Shown here: positions 10,023-21,960 of the stretch, one piece after another
Layout of the letters: each line of letters opens with the position of its first letter
How positions within the stretch are numbered: the first letter of the stretch is position 1
NCBI GenBank assembly: GCA_004352715.1
Contig: SCFE01000075.1
Span: 737,101 to 801,100, forward strand
From: Hofstenia miamia
Taxonomy: Eukaryota > Xenacoelomorpha > Acoela
Length of the DNA: 64,000 nucleotides
Direction: 5' to 3'
The notes under the pieces: generated by a model
The model's input: the letters and a program-made list of their open reading frames with translations, nothing else
Databases searched by the model: none
What the model was told of the DNA's origin: nothing
Made by a program: the position numbers and the translations under genes

Positions 10023-13000
10023 CACTAGAACGTCGGGACTGGTCACCCCTTCCTGAATGCTGGTACAGATCATACATGACCAGGTCATTAATAAACAAGA
10101 TTTATCCAATCTTAATTGGTGATATTGAATATAAACTACTTCATCAATATTCTAGGATTAATTCTTAAATGATATGCATGGTAAATATGAAAAAGCAATA
10201 GTTTAAACGGATTTTATTAGCAACAAAATAAAATATGAAATTATAAAATTTTACTCTGGAATATCAGCTAAATCAGTTGTTGTGTTAATAAAAGTCGCCA
10301 TGCACTAATTTCAGAGATAATCTTACTTATAGCAAATGGGTTGATTCCCGGGGACTTGGGGGGGTCAGATTATTCATGGCACTGCTTTCTTTAGAAACAC
10401 AGCCTACATTTACAGGAGTTTTTTCAGAATCAACTCATCAGGATTCCAAAATGGTTGCAATACTAGATGAGCAGCTGTTCTCTTCAAAATTATAAAAAGA
10501 AATTGCTGCTGCCATATTGGGTATAATTCTTCCCTGAGGAGGAGATTGGATGCAGAAGAACCCAATATAAGTGTCCTTAATGCGTTTTTTTCAGGTCATT
10601 AATGACCAGTGTCATACTTAAAATAAATGTTTGATTTAAAATGAAATTAAAACTTATATATTGTAGAGTCACTTGGGGACATTTGAATTTAAATTTTTAT
10701 CAATTTCTAATTTTGTAATTTCGTATTTACAACGTCACTTTTGACGTCACCTCGTTAGTTTTGAGGTTAAGGTATGTTGCAGTTACTGTAGCATCATCCA
10801 AATAACATCTAAAAAGCTGCAACCGTCGAGCAAAGGCGAGAATAAGATCAAAGAAATGATGATTAAAAATATTGTATTTAGATCAATTAGATTAATTTAG
10901 ATTTATTTGTATTATGCAACTAAGAAACAATATGTGTCAAAAATAAGAGATTAGTATCAGTTGATAATAATACTTTTTGGCAAAACAAGGGGGCGAAGTC
11001 ATTTCCATTATTTTTAGCCGCCATCTTGGCAGAAGAGAAGTTTAAATTTGAAATAGACAGGTACTTTTCTGGAATTACTATAAATACAAATTAAATACTG
11101 TAAGCAATTGATAAAGAATTTTATTCGGAATTCTTATTTTGTTCTACTATAATGGTTTGATTATTTAATACAATGTCGAGCTAATTGAATGGTGTTTAGT
11201 AGTGGTCTGGATCCACCATAGAGAACAATTCAAGGGTCTTTGTGCCAGATCACGAAAGTGCACATAAGTTAGGTGTAGGAGTTTTTCTCTCAATTAGTCA
11301 ACTAGCGATCATTGAATACATGTATTAAAATAATTAACTTTGAACAAACAGTTGGAGAACCAAAACATAGGGATTATGTTAATAGTATTTTAGATCCAAA
11401 TTAGTGACCCATAAATGACTGATAAAGTGACCAAACATGTATTAAATTATAAATGTAGGTTAGGAAGCTGCTCAATACTAATACATTTATTAAAGCCAGT
11501 ATATTTCAGTAATGGCTACACGTAACATTAATTAACATTAGAAAGCTGGAGCAGTCAATTTTGACTGCTTACAGAGTTTATTGTCTAATTGCACGCGCTA
11601 ATTTCTGATTGGCTGAGAGATAGATCACTACTTTTATTGAATTGATGTTTAATTTCCGTATGCAGCTTTACTTGGTCCAGTCAATGTAACTTCGCGCATC
11701 GCATTTACATTATCACCTCATTTGTCTATTATGGTCAATTCTGACCACATCTAACCCCTTGCTGATTACATTATTTTAAACATTCCAAGTGAATTTTCCG
11801 GGCAGTATGGCAACTCAACCGACCAGCACTGCTGCCATGGGAGCAGCAGCAGCACTATTCGTGGATATGGATTCAGATGATGGGTTGATTTCTGATGATT
11901 GTCCAGACTTTGATACCCAAGAAATTGAGCCTAGTTACGGATCCTCTGAGTCAGAATCTGATGACAATTCTAGGCCAACCACTCCTGTTGCACATTCACA
12001 GCAAAATTCATCTAATTTAACAGGTAGGCAATATTAAAAACGATATTACCCACATCCTCTCACCTCATCCCCTACCCTCCCCCAAAAATCATATATAAAA
12101 TTGAGATAATGAAGAAAATGCTTACATATTATTATCCTTTCTTCTATATAACCTGCTCAGGCCGTGATGGAACAATTTGGTCAGAGGTATTAGCTACAAC
12201 CCCTGGTCGGGCTAATGCAGAAAATGTGTTTTGTCAACCTACTGGTGTGAAAAGTTGTGTTTGTACCAGAGCTGGCACGCCTTTGGATTGCTGGAGCAAA
12301 ATATGCGACAGTTCAATGTTGAAATTGATATGCAAAAACACAATACTGCATGGCAAAGATACATACCCAAATTTTGATTTATCACTACATGGTTACATGC
12401 TTTTATATCATTGCTTTATATGAGGGGCTTGGTATCAAAATCACTGGACATTAATTTTTTATGGTGAAAGAAATATGGCCCAGAAGTTTTTCGTGAAACT
12501 ATGAGCAGGGATCGCTTCAAACCAATAATGACTCATTTGTGATTTGACAAAAAGGGATCCAGAAGCCAAATACTTGCAAATGACAAATTTACCCACATAG
12601 AAGAAAATTGTCAACTTGGAGAATCGGTTGTTAGGCAGCTTTTGTAGCCTTATTTTGGCCGAGCATATAATGTGACAACCAACAACTTTTTTACTTCATT
12701 ACGCCTGGCAAAATTTTTGCAAACTCAAAAAACTACAATTGTTGGAACAATCAGAAACAATTGAAGAGAACTTTGTAAAGAACAAACATCTAATTTTAAT
12801 GAATTGTATGAAACTAAATTTTTTACCGAGGAGAACTGAGTTTTCATAGCCTCATACCAATGTAAGAGAGGCAAAAAAGTAAATCTTTTGTCAACAATGC
12901 ACCAACTTCCAAATATAGATACCTCTGTGAAGAAAAAGCCCGATGTTTTTCATTTCTACAACAAAAACAAGGTTGGGGTAGATGTCATGGACCAAATGGT

Positions 13001-13541
13001 GCGAATTTATACAACAAAAAGGTGTACCAGGAGATGGCCAGTGGCTGTATTTTACAATATGCTGGATATATCAGCCATAAATGCTTGGATTATTTATCGA
13101 AAATTGTCTGGTACTATGATTTCGCAGAGAGAGTTCCTGCTTCCACTTTCGGAAGAAATAAGAGTACAATACATTTCACAGCAAGTAAATCGGGTTAGAC
13201 CTGAATCTGACTTGCCAACGTCCCCTGTGTTGGATTTCCAAGATGGGCAAAAAATTATGAATAAACAGAGGCAGTGCACAACTTTGGACTGACGAAATAA
13301 GACTTCATTTGTTTGTGGTATGTGCAAATCCCCAAAATGTGGATCTTGTCTTAAAATTCAAAAGAAGTTAGTTATATGTTATTGTGAAAATTGTAGCTCC
13401 TGAATCTTATAAGCAATCTATATCCTTGTAAACAAAATGTTTTTTCTAGATAAGATATAGTCAGATTCCAAATATCATGAAGTGGTCATTTTTTACCACT
13501 GCAGACATTAAAGAGAAAGTGGGTTTTCCGACTTTCTAGTG
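10023..13541 (+). mobile_element. piggyBac element with both ends
   Basis: The left end reads CACTAGAACGTCGGG and the right end, read inward, CACTAGAAAGTCGG; 13 of the first 14 bases agree. The right end abuts TTAA (13542-13545) and the left abuts TTAG (10019-10022), one base off the TTAA target of piggyBac. The 3.5-kb element carries a single plus-strand transposase pseudogene (11807-13403) with about 1.8 kb of non-coding DNA before it. Short inverted words such as GGTCA..TGACC recur inside (10036, 10594, 11738, 13480). The right 37 bases reappear at 15512-15548 in a duplicated block. Confidence 0.85.
11807..13403 (+). pseudogene. piggyBac transposase pseudogene with one intron
   Basis: Transposase that excises and inserts DNA at TTAA. 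The start chosen is ATG 11807 (MATQPTSTAAMG..), followed by an acidic N-terminus typical of the family. A GT-AG intron of 137 bases (12024-12160) joins ..SNLT to GRDGTIW in frame. Later blocks match piggyBac in order: GRANAENVF, YMRGLVSKSLDINF, MSRDRFKPIM, GRAYNVTTNNFFTS, GVDVMDQM and a Cys-rich tail (CGMCKSPKCGSC..CENC). Damage: frameshift near 12340-12420, stop codons at about 12541, 12645, 12763, 12838 and 13290, and a deletion of the segment holding the first catalytic Asp. The second Asp is Asn (VTTNNFF), while the Asp of GVDVMDQ is kept. The element cannot be autonomous. Confidence 0.87.
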
Positions 13542-13545
13542 TTAA

Positions 13546-13947
13546 GCAGCTAGTAACAAGTCAGGTTGCAAACAAATGAAACACTTTTACAAAATAGAGT
13601 TTAAGTCGAGTTGTGTCATGTCTTGAGTATGCACTGAGCTAAAGTAGGGTACACATAAATTGTATTGATAAGCTGAGAGGTGGATCTCAATCAAATGGAA
13701 CATCGAAGGACTGGTGAAACTGGATGTGGAGATCAGTGTCGGGCAGATGCCCACTATCAATTGTTAAAGAAATCGCTGCATGGCTTCATCACCTAAATAG
13801 TGAACAGTTATATCTAGTTACATTTTGTTAATAGAAACAAAAGCTTAAGCAGTCTCTATTTAAATAAATCCCTACGTGCAAAACTATGACTAGTGTTATG
13901 CAGTAGCAAAAGACAAACAGCAATAATGCCTGGTAGAGGATGTTACA
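13546..13947 (+). repeat. Putative LTR of Gypsy-like element 1 (left copy)
   Basis: This block ends in GGATGTTACA and is followed directly by TGGCGACCGTGAAAG, which looks like a tRNA primer-binding site (TGG start) of an LTR retroelement; gag-like coding sequence follows further on. The 5' edge of the LTR is not defined because the piggyBac element ends at TTAA (13542-13545) right before it, and no second full LTR is present. The block is repeated at 15549-15954 with only scattered differences. Confidence 0.5.
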
Positions 13948-14010
13948 TGGCGACCGTGAAAGCCAAGAATAGCAACTCTTAAAAGAAACATTCAGTGAAA
14001 CCACCTGCAT
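13948..14010 (+). promoter_or_regulatory. Primer-binding site and leader of Gypsy-like element 1
   Basis: TGGCGACCGTGAAAGCC directly after the LTR-like block is placed and worded like a minus-strand primer site. The leader is cut by the gap at 14011, but the duplicate copy (15955-16302) shows what follows. Confidence 0.45.
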
Positions 14011-14457
14011 NNNNNNNNNNNNNNNNNNNNNNNNNNNNNNNNNNNNNNNNNNNNNNNNNNNNNNNNNNNNNNNNNNNNNNNNNNNNNNNNNNNNNNNNNN
14101 NNNNNNNNNNNNNNNNNNNNNNNNNNNNNNNNNNNNNNNNNNNNNNNNNNNNNNNNNNNNNNNNNNNNNNNNNNNNNNNNNNNNNNNNNNNNNNNNNNNN
14201 NNNNNNNNNNNNNNNNNNNNNNNNNNNNNNNNNNNNNNNNNNNNNNNNNNNNNNNNNNNNNNNNNNNNNNNNNNNNNNNNNNNNNNNNNNNNNNNNNNNN
14301 NNNNNNNNNNNNNNNNNNNNNNNNNNNNNNNNNNNNNNNNNNNNNNNNNNNNNNNNNNNNNNNNNNNNNNNNNNNNNNNNNNNNNNNNNNNNNNNNNNNN
14401 NNNNNNNNNNNNNNNNNNNNNNNNNNNNNNNNNNNNNNNNNNNNNNNNNNNNNNNNN
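14011..14457. other. Assembly gap, 447 N
   Basis: The flanks of this gap match 16017 and 16303 in the duplicate block, so the missing sequence is probably very close to 16018-16302, about 285 bases rather than 447. Confidence 0.95.
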
Positions 14458-15510
14458 AACTCACCCTCACAGGTTAACCCCCCCAGAAACGAACCCACCA
14501 GATATAATGGATATGCTGAGAAAGAGCCAGAAATAAAGCACTCCTAAAACACGAAATAGAACAATTAACCATCAAATTTAAAGAGATTGAAAGACAAAAT
14601 GAAACCATATTGAGCAAAATCATATTAAACATGGAGATCAGAGTCCAAAAAAAGATTCTTAGAACAGAATCAACAATGGCAGAAAAGAAATCAGGAACTG
14701 GAAAGGACAAACAGACAGCTAATAGCGGATAATGATCTACAAGCAGGAGAACTGGAGCAATTGAAAGACAAACTAAGACTATTACAGTTGACAGAAGAAG
14801 AAAACAGAAGCAATATGCGAACCCACGAAATAGAATTCAACTCAAGGAAAGAGAGCTAATTACAAGCATCACACATACTGGCTCCCAAAGAAGTGACATA
14901 CGAGGAATCTGATGAAGACTCAGATGCTGAAAAACAAAAAATTATTAATGAAATCACAAAGGCAGTGACATTTCAACTGCAGGAGGAAGACACAGTGAAA
15001 AATCACAAGAAACCCAAGTATGAAAGTTCGATTTTACCGCAACTGACAACTAATGATACTATACCATGCAAGGCGACACTACTGAAATTCAATGGAAGGG
15101 TAGATGGCTACAACCCGACATTCGCCGAATGGTTACAAATGTTCGAATTAACAATGGCAGAGTACAAAGTGAGCCAGTAGGTACCAGCGGCAAGACTCCC
15201 TTTATATTTAACAGGTGCAGCCTCTCAGCACTATCTGCTCTTGGATGCAGAACCAAAAAGGAATTACGAATTACTAATTGGAGATTTCATAAACTATTAT
15301 GAAAACAAAAGTTTTAAAAACCAGTACCAAATTATCCTAAACGTGATGAAAATGAAGAAAACTGATGATTTTCGAAATTACATTCAACAAGTTGAACAAT
15401 TGCTTATGCTGAGTTCAAGAGAAAATAGATATTCTAAATACAATCTGTTCTCGCACATCTGCAAAGGAATGCCAGAAAGCATTAGGACACAGTTTGAGAT
15501 CAAATGCGAT
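14458..15510 (+). pseudogene. Gag-like protein of Gypsy-like element 1
   Basis: Structural polyprotein of an LTR retroelement. The upstream part (14500-14880) is Glu/Lys/Gln-rich and coiled-coil-like but broken in frame. From 14893 one frame encodes an acidic stretch and then a capsid-like domain (TLLKFNGRVDGYNPTFAEWL, GAASQHYLLLD, LIGDFINYYENKSF, YSKYNLFSHICKGMPE). The same domain is found at 51549-52187. An in-frame TAG at 15178-15180, where the other copy has a Gln codon, splits it. The sequence is cut at the single N at 15511; its C-terminal zinc-knuckle part is probably the piece at 18470-18718. Confidence 0.72.
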
Positions 15511-15511
15511 N

Positions 15512-16326
15512 ACATTAAAGAGAAAGTGGGTTTTCCGACTTTCTAGTGTTAAGCAGCTAGTAACAAGTCAGGTTGCAAACAAATGAAACACTTTTACAAA
15601 ATAGAGTTTAAGTCGAGTTGTGTCATGTCTTGAGTATGCACTGAGCTAAAGTAGGGTACACATAAATTGTATTGATAAGCTGAGAGGTGGATCTCAATCA
15701 AATGGAACATCGAAGGACTGGTGAAACTGGATGTGGAGATCAGTGTCGGGCAGATGCCCACTATCAATTGTTAAAGAAATCGCTGCATGGCTTCATCACC
15801 TAAATAGTGAACAGTGATATCTAGTTACATTGTGTTAATAGCAACAAAAGCTTAAGCAGTCTCTATTTAAATAAATCCCTACGTGCAAAACTATGACTAG
15901 TGTTATGCAGTAGCAAAAGACAAACAGCAATAATGCCTGGTAGAGGATGTTACATGGCGACCGTGAAAGCCAAGAATAGCAACTCTTAAAAGAAACATTC
16001 AGTGAAACCACCTGCATTCTATGACAGAATCTATAAACAAAAGCGGAAGTAAGCAACAGACAGCTACATGAAAAATAAACTAGTCAACAGAGAGAATTAC
16101 CCAAAACCAAACCAAAGCACCTCAACCGGATCCTGGAATCGTGATCGAAAAGGAAGACAACTACAACCAGAAAGAAAATATGACAAAAGGTAAGAAAAGC
16201 AGTGCAAAGAAGACTGCAACCAAAGCAGAAACCCCCAGAACGATATGATCATCACCATATTTTGGTGAAAATTCAGTCTCCAAACCGGAATTGCAATGTC
16301 TTAACTCACCCTCAGAGGTGAACCCC
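15512..16326 (+). repeat. Duplicate of piggyBac end, LTR, leader and gag start
   Basis: 15512-16017 repeats 13505-14010 at a constant offset of 2007 with a handful of substitutions, and starts exactly after a single N. It includes the last 37 bases of the piggyBac element, TTAA, the LTR-like block (to 15954), the primer site and a leader with a possible short gag start at about 16180 (MTKGKKSSAKKTATKAE). The last bases, CTCACCCTCAGAGGTGAACCCC, match 14460 onward. It is best explained as the other allele placed in tandem by the assembler. Confidence 0.8.
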
Positions 16327-17326
16327 NNNNNNNNNNNNNNNNNNNNNNNNNNNNNNNNNNNNNNNNNNNNNNNNNNNNNNNNNNNNNNNNNNNNNNNNNN
16401 NNNNNNNNNNNNNNNNNNNNNNNNNNNNNNNNNNNNNNNNNNNNNNNNNNNNNNNNNNNNNNNNNNNNNNNNNNNNNNNNNNNNNNNNNNNNNNNNNNNN
16501 NNNNNNNNNNNNNNNNNNNNNNNNNNNNNNNNNNNNNNNNNNNNNNNNNNNNNNNNNNNNNNNNNNNNNNNNNNNNNNNNNNNNNNNNNNNNNNNNNNNN
16601 NNNNNNNNNNNNNNNNNNNNNNNNNNNNNNNNNNNNNNNNNNNNNNNNNNNNNNNNNNNNNNNNNNNNNNNNNNNNNNNNNNNNNNNNNNNNNNNNNNNN
16701 NNNNNNNNNNNNNNNNNNNNNNNNNNNNNNNNNNNNNNNNNNNNNNNNNNNNNNNNNNNNNNNNNNNNNNNNNNNNNNNNNNNNNNNNNNNNNNNNNNNN
16801 NNNNNNNNNNNNNNNNNNNNNNNNNNNNNNNNNNNNNNNNNNNNNNNNNNNNNNNNNNNNNNNNNNNNNNNNNNNNNNNNNNNNNNNNNNNNNNNNNNNN
16901 NNNNNNNNNNNNNNNNNNNNNNNNNNNNNNNNNNNNNNNNNNNNNNNNNNNNNNNNNNNNNNNNNNNNNNNNNNNNNNNNNNNNNNNNNNNNNNNNNNNN
17001 NNNNNNNNNNNNNNNNNNNNNNNNNNNNNNNNNNNNNNNNNNNNNNNNNNNNNNNNNNNNNNNNNNNNNNNNNNNNNNNNNNNNNNNNNNNNNNNNNNNN
17101 NNNNNNNNNNNNNNNNNNNNNNNNNNNNNNNNNNNNNNNNNNNNNNNNNNNNNNNNNNNNNNNNNNNNNNNNNNNNNNNNNNNNNNNNNNNNNNNNNNNN
17201 NNNNNNNNNNNNNNNNNNNNNNNNNNNNNNNNNNNNNNNNNNNNNNNNNNNNNNNNNNNNNNNNNNNNNNNNNNNNNNNNNNNNNNNNNNNNNNNNNNNN
17301 NNNNNNNNNNNNNNNNNNNNNNNNNN
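16327..17326. other. Assembly gap, exactly 1000 N
   Basis: Placeholder run of 1000 N. The left flank is in the gag leader region of the duplicated Gypsy-like block. Confidence 0.99.
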
Positions 17327-17409
17327 ATACATATATTTACCAGTTTAACTAATTGTATATTTTAACTATTTATAAATAGTGAATGTCTATACTCACTTAA
17401 GCTAAACAA

Positions 17410-17801
17410 GTTCTTTAATTGTATTACATACAATATTGATAGTAGCACTACATCATATATTGAAGAAGAAAACATTAGANGTACTGAAACCAAAAACCCT
17501 ACCCCATGAAGAACTCTTGCTGCTAGTATCTTCTTGCTGGAAAATAAGCAGACGATTGTTTTGTTTTAATTTGAATATGTAACAATCAAGCAGGATTTCT
17601 GTTAATATTAACCCTCAATTTCATTGTTGTTTCACCGAGAAACGACCAGTGGCACACTACACATCAACAGTCAATCGAATAACGCATGTGTCAGTCAATT
17701 AAATTCCGACAGGTGTTTAATGAATTTATCATTTCATTAAGAATAATATAGATTTCTTTTCGAATTTTACAAGAAAAAAACAGGTTTTCTAAGTAATATA
17801 A
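17410..17801. repeat. Direct duplication, left copy (unknown content)
   Basis: Matches 17803-18206 with a few substitutions and with a single N at 17480 in place of about 12 bases (compare 17873). The right copy starts directly after the N at 17802. No coding sequence is recognised in either copy. The differences have the density expected of two alleles. Confidence 0.85.
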
Positions 17802-17802
17802 N

Positions 17803-18206
17803 GTTCTTTAATTGTATTACATACAATATTGATAGTAGCACTACATCATATATTGAAGAAGAAAACATTAGAAAATTACTAAATATGTACTGAAACCAAA
17901 AACCCTACCCCATGAAGAACTCTTGCTGCTAGTATCTTCTTGCTGGAAAATAAGCAGACGATTGTTTTGTTTCAATTTGAATATGTAACAATCAAGCAGG
18001 ATTTCTGTTAATATTAACCCTCAATTTCATTGTCGTTTCGCCGAGAAATGAGCAGTGGCACACTACACATCAAAAGTCAATCGAATAACGCATGTGTCAG
18101 CCAATTAAATTCCGACAGGTGTTTAATGAATTTATCATTTCATTAAGAATAATATAGATTTCTTTTCGAATTTTACAAGAAAAAAACAGGTTTTCTAAGT
18201 AATATA
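17803..18206. repeat. Direct duplication, right copy (unknown content)
   Basis: Second copy of 17410-17801, starting immediately after a single N. It contains no open frame of note. See the left copy for differences. Confidence 0.85.
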
Positions 18207-18469
18207 AAAACACTTTTCGCCGACGATCTACCATGCATATTTATCAAAAGTTTAGCTTATTTTTCTGTGAGCAACCAATACTTTAAAAAATTCACAGGTG
18301 GTTTTCAAAAAGTCAATTATTTTTTCAGCAGTAGTCGATTATATTTTTGAGCCTATGTATAAAGATAGGAATGAGAATTTGAAACATCAAAATTTCAGAC
18401 GCCATCTATCGAAAATGAAAAAATAAAATTTCGTGTAGTGCATGTAGGAATAACCTCAAACCACGCATC
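18207..18469. other. Non-coding spacer
   Basis: No gene or repeat recognised between the duplicated block and the gag fragment. Confidence 0.35.
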
Positions 18470-18718
18470 TCAAATAAAACCTATAATAAAATGAAACCGG
18501 AAAAAATCATAAAACTAAAAGGAAAAGATGGAAAGATCAGAAAGGTAAAAGAGAAAGACGTCAAGTGTTATGGCTGTGGACAAAAAGCCCACAAAAAACC
18601 GGATTGCCCAATGCAAATAAATGTAATTGGAGATGAAGAAGCAGCATGCTACCAGGAAGATGTACTGCAAATAGAGGACAAAATGGAAGAACCAACAAGG
18701 AGTCAGAAAACTAGTTAG
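18470..18718 (+). pseudogene. Gag C-terminus with zinc knuckle (Gypsy-like element 1)
   Basis: Reads KPYNKMKPEKIIKLKGKDGK and then a basic region and one CCHC zinc knuckle, CYGCGQKAHKKPDC (C-x2-C-x4-H-x4-C), the nucleic-acid-binding motif of retroelement nucleocapsids. It ends with an acidic tail at the stop 18716-18718. It aligns over its whole length with 52175-52424 in element 2, which fixes its start at about 18470, upstream of the first ATG at 18491. The rest of gag is not attached; what lies 5' is unrelated sequence. Confidence 0.75.
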
Positions 18719-18837
18719 ACCCTGACTCTTAAAAACCATGCATCAATAATGATCATGACAAACCTTGATACAATAAATACGATAATGATAGCAATTAATG
18801 GAGTAATGACTAAAGCATCCTGGTAGAGGACATTACA
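18719..18837 (+). mobile_element. Start of protease region joined to an LTR-like end
   Basis: 18751-18820 matches the beginning of the protease frame of element 2 (52461-52535: INTIMI.INGIL/V..). Then the sequence switches to CCTGGTAGAGGACATTACA, which resembles the LTR end at 13929-13947 (CCTGGTAGAGGATGTTACA). This looks like an internal deletion that fused the beginning of pol to the end of the 3' LTR, leaving a short non-autonomous remnant. The match to the LTR is short, so the boundary is tentative. Confidence 0.4.
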
Positions 18838-20089
18838 TTACTTTGTCCCCTCAATGATATATGACGTGTTTTTTGTTTGCTCACTTGAATTTGCGAGGGA
18901 ATGATCACATGATTCTAAATTTGTAAACAATTAGCAGGTAATGATTAATGTTTTGGCAAGCATTGTAGCAACAACATCCCCCATTGTAAAAACAGAACAA
19001 GACGTGTTCACTTTCTTCAATGTTACGTGTTCATATTAAGTTACAGTTATGCATAGGGAAAATAAGACCTTTGTTCATTTTTTCATTTTTCAATTTTTCA
19101 CTGTGATTAAATTATGCCATTGGCAAACATGAATGCACAGCAGTTATGTGTTATTTAATAGTTAGCTGAGAGATAAGAACCCCTTCAAGAGCTTTTATTT
19201 GTATTGAGACAGAAATTAAATAGTGAGATGAGTAAGATAGCACCACACTCTCAAATCACAAGCTGACTTCCCTTCAGGTAGCACTCTGGCTGGAAGCCGT
19301 ATAAATTGGTCATCCTGGATGTTTGCCTAAACAGTTACAGGTTACAGTGGATGAATTACCAATGTTATTATTTATTAAGATCTCTTGTTGTTTATTTGTT
19401 GGAATAGTGGCTGCTCTATGTGGGCCTCAATTGTAACCTTCTTGCATAGTCAACTAGTTTTTTTGGTAATGCCATTATAGTTCCCAGCCACCAATTCTAC
19501 AATATCTTGAAAATTCCAAACTATGTAGTGCGTTGTTTGTTTTTATTTATCATGCAGTATTTAAAAATGTTAACATTTATTTTCTAAAAAGATGCTGAAT
19601 GAGCAGCCTTGGTGTTCTATTGTATAGGACTTACCAACTGATTCAAATGTCCTTTTGAAATACAAATCAGAGGAAAATAGGATTCCTCTTCAGTTGGAAG
19701 ACCATTTTCAAGTTTCATACTTCCCTTTAAGAATGATTATTTACATTAATGCATATGTCATAAAACTGAAAAATGGTATTAGACTTTTATTTGCATCTTT
19801 AGAAATAGTAGAAAATAGCCTATCAGAATTCAGCATCACCTAAATTTAATTAATAGGTGGGTCACCTAGTTTTACCAAGTTAAATTTATAGAGATTTCTA
19901 AAATTTTAAAGAAAGCAAGGCACAAAAACTAAAGGTACTATGAACAAACAAATCTTTCTGTTTAATTTCACATTCTAATAATAACAATTATAACAAGCAA
20001 TTCTAAAGTGATAATTTTCATTTTTGCATTGAAAAATAGACAAATATTGAATGAGAGTGATTGTGGTGACGTCATTTAGCAGTTTACAA
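18838..20089. other. Spacer, no gene seen
   Basis: No protein-coding pattern, RNA gene or clear repeat was recognised on either strand. The open frame at 19655-19843 has no family resemblance. Confidence 0.4.
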
Positions 20090-21110
20090 ATTTCTTGTTA
20101 TGAGTCTGAAATTAAGATCCAATAATGCAATTTTGGCCCAAGTATTAGCTCAATTCAACACGAATTTAGTCCCAACAGTCATACAAGCAGTAGCCACCTG
20201 TATCAATTTCATATCTAAATATGTATTTTAAATAGTGTAAATTGTTTTTAATCTCACCCTATTATGAGTAAATATCAATAATTTTAATGACTTTTTTGCA
20301 TTCTAATTACATATTCTTTGATTGTATTTTATTCTAAAGGACAGTGTAAAAAATAAAGTAAAATCCACAAGGACTACAAGGGAAAGCACAAAAGTGCAAG
20401 TAGTGATACACTGAAATGAAAAATGCAAAATTGACAATAAGAGATAAACATTTTTCTTATTTGAGATTTGTATGCAGAAGAAAAAATTGCATACTGTCAG
20501 AATTTGATATTTTTTTAAATGCTGAATTACTAATAGAGAAACTTGAGTGTGCCTTCCAATATTAGAAAAGTGCAGTTTCAAGTTTCTTTAATAAGATACA
20601 GTACATTTTCAATACAATAAACAGCTTCTCTTAATATTATGCAATTATGGCAAAATTTATGACAAAGACCCCCAAAAAAATATAATTAATTATTATTTTA
20701 ATTGCAATGCTGTAAATTGCTGAAAGAATAAAATTCTTTGAACTTTAGATTTTCATAGGAATTCCTTCCAAACTAAGCAAACCATATTCCCTGTTTATCA
20801 GATACAATAAAAATTATTTTATTTTGGCCTTCAAACATCCAGTAATTTCACCAACTTTTTTGAAATTTCCAAGCAGCTTTAGGCTGGAAATATGCCAACC
20901 CCAGCCCCAACAGTCTTAGCCAGTCAGTGGCTGGTTACAATATGACTAAACATATGGGGCATGCAGTTCTTTTAATTTGCAGCTTAGATCGATATTTTAA
21001 TGATTTTAGTAAAATATTTTTTTTCAGTAATATTTATAATTTAGTATATAGTGTAAACAAAATATGCTTCATTGTTTATGATTGCCAGGCTAAAATCATG
21101 GTGGATAGCA
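20090..21110 (+). repeat. Diverged duplicate (copy of 23590-24560)
   Basis: Matches 23590-24560 over about 1 kb in the same direction. Landmarks are GTCTGAAATTAAGAT, TTTTTAATCTCACCCTATTAT, AAAATCCACAAG.., TTTGAACTTTAGATTTTCATAGG and CATATGGGGCATGCAGT. Open frames are not conserved between copies, so it is treated as non-coding. Confidence 0.7.
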
Positions 21111-21274
21111 ATGCATGAGGTAGCCTAATTTTTTACTAGTATTCACTTCACACAAGCCCAAAATGAGCAGTACATCCAGGGTGACACTCAACCAATGTTA
21201 TATTGTACTTAATTTGATTTTTGAGGTAAACTACATTAATAGGTGTTATGATTGTCAAGAATTTTAGTTAAGAA
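21111..21274. other. Short spacer between duplicated blocks
   Basis: No feature recognised. Confidence 0.35.
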
Positions 21275-21960
21275 ACATTTAGCTATGGGCATATCAGGCT
21301 TAGGATATGGGCACTGACAATCATATGGGAATATTTTATGGGAATGGGCTATGAACTGGGCATGGGCCCTATCTTAGCCAATACATTTTAACTCTACTCA
21401 AATTTGGCCTGCATCTACAACTGCAACTGCTTCTAGAATTCATTCAATATTTAAAAATTAGAAACAGAATAATTATAGCAAAAAATATTACTACTAACCC
21501 CTTTTTGCTGCCATTGCATAAGCATAATGATCATAAATTTACAAGAAAATGAAAAGTTTCCAGGTTTTGTAACCTGGATTTGGACTAATTAATGTCAAAT
21601 GCCAATTTTTTATGAAAAAATGTTCAAGAAATGAAACAAACCAACTGTGTCTTTAAAATAGAAATTCTAGAATCTCTTCATAATTGCCAGTTTATGAAAA
21701 GGAATTTAGTAGTTCTAATGCCCCAAAGGCTACTGGATCTAATCTTACACTGTAAATTGATGAAGAGAAGTCTAAGCTTGCTCTGTTAACATTAGCCAAG
21801 AGAAGTTTCTCTTTAATTGACTACCACTCATTTGGCAAATATTTAATGTGACAACCTATTTTCAAAAAAGGCAATAGGTTGTCACTAGTAACTGAAAGAT
21901 CACAAGCTTTGTAGCATGTCACTCACTTCCCAAATCACAATTTGTAATACTATGTGACTA
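21275..21960 (+). repeat. Diverged duplicate (copy of 7335-7830)
   Basis: Same-direction copy of 7335-7830 with insertions (for example about 21395-21540 is absent in the other copy). Contains TATGGGCA-rich text at its start. Non-coding. Confidence 0.6.
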
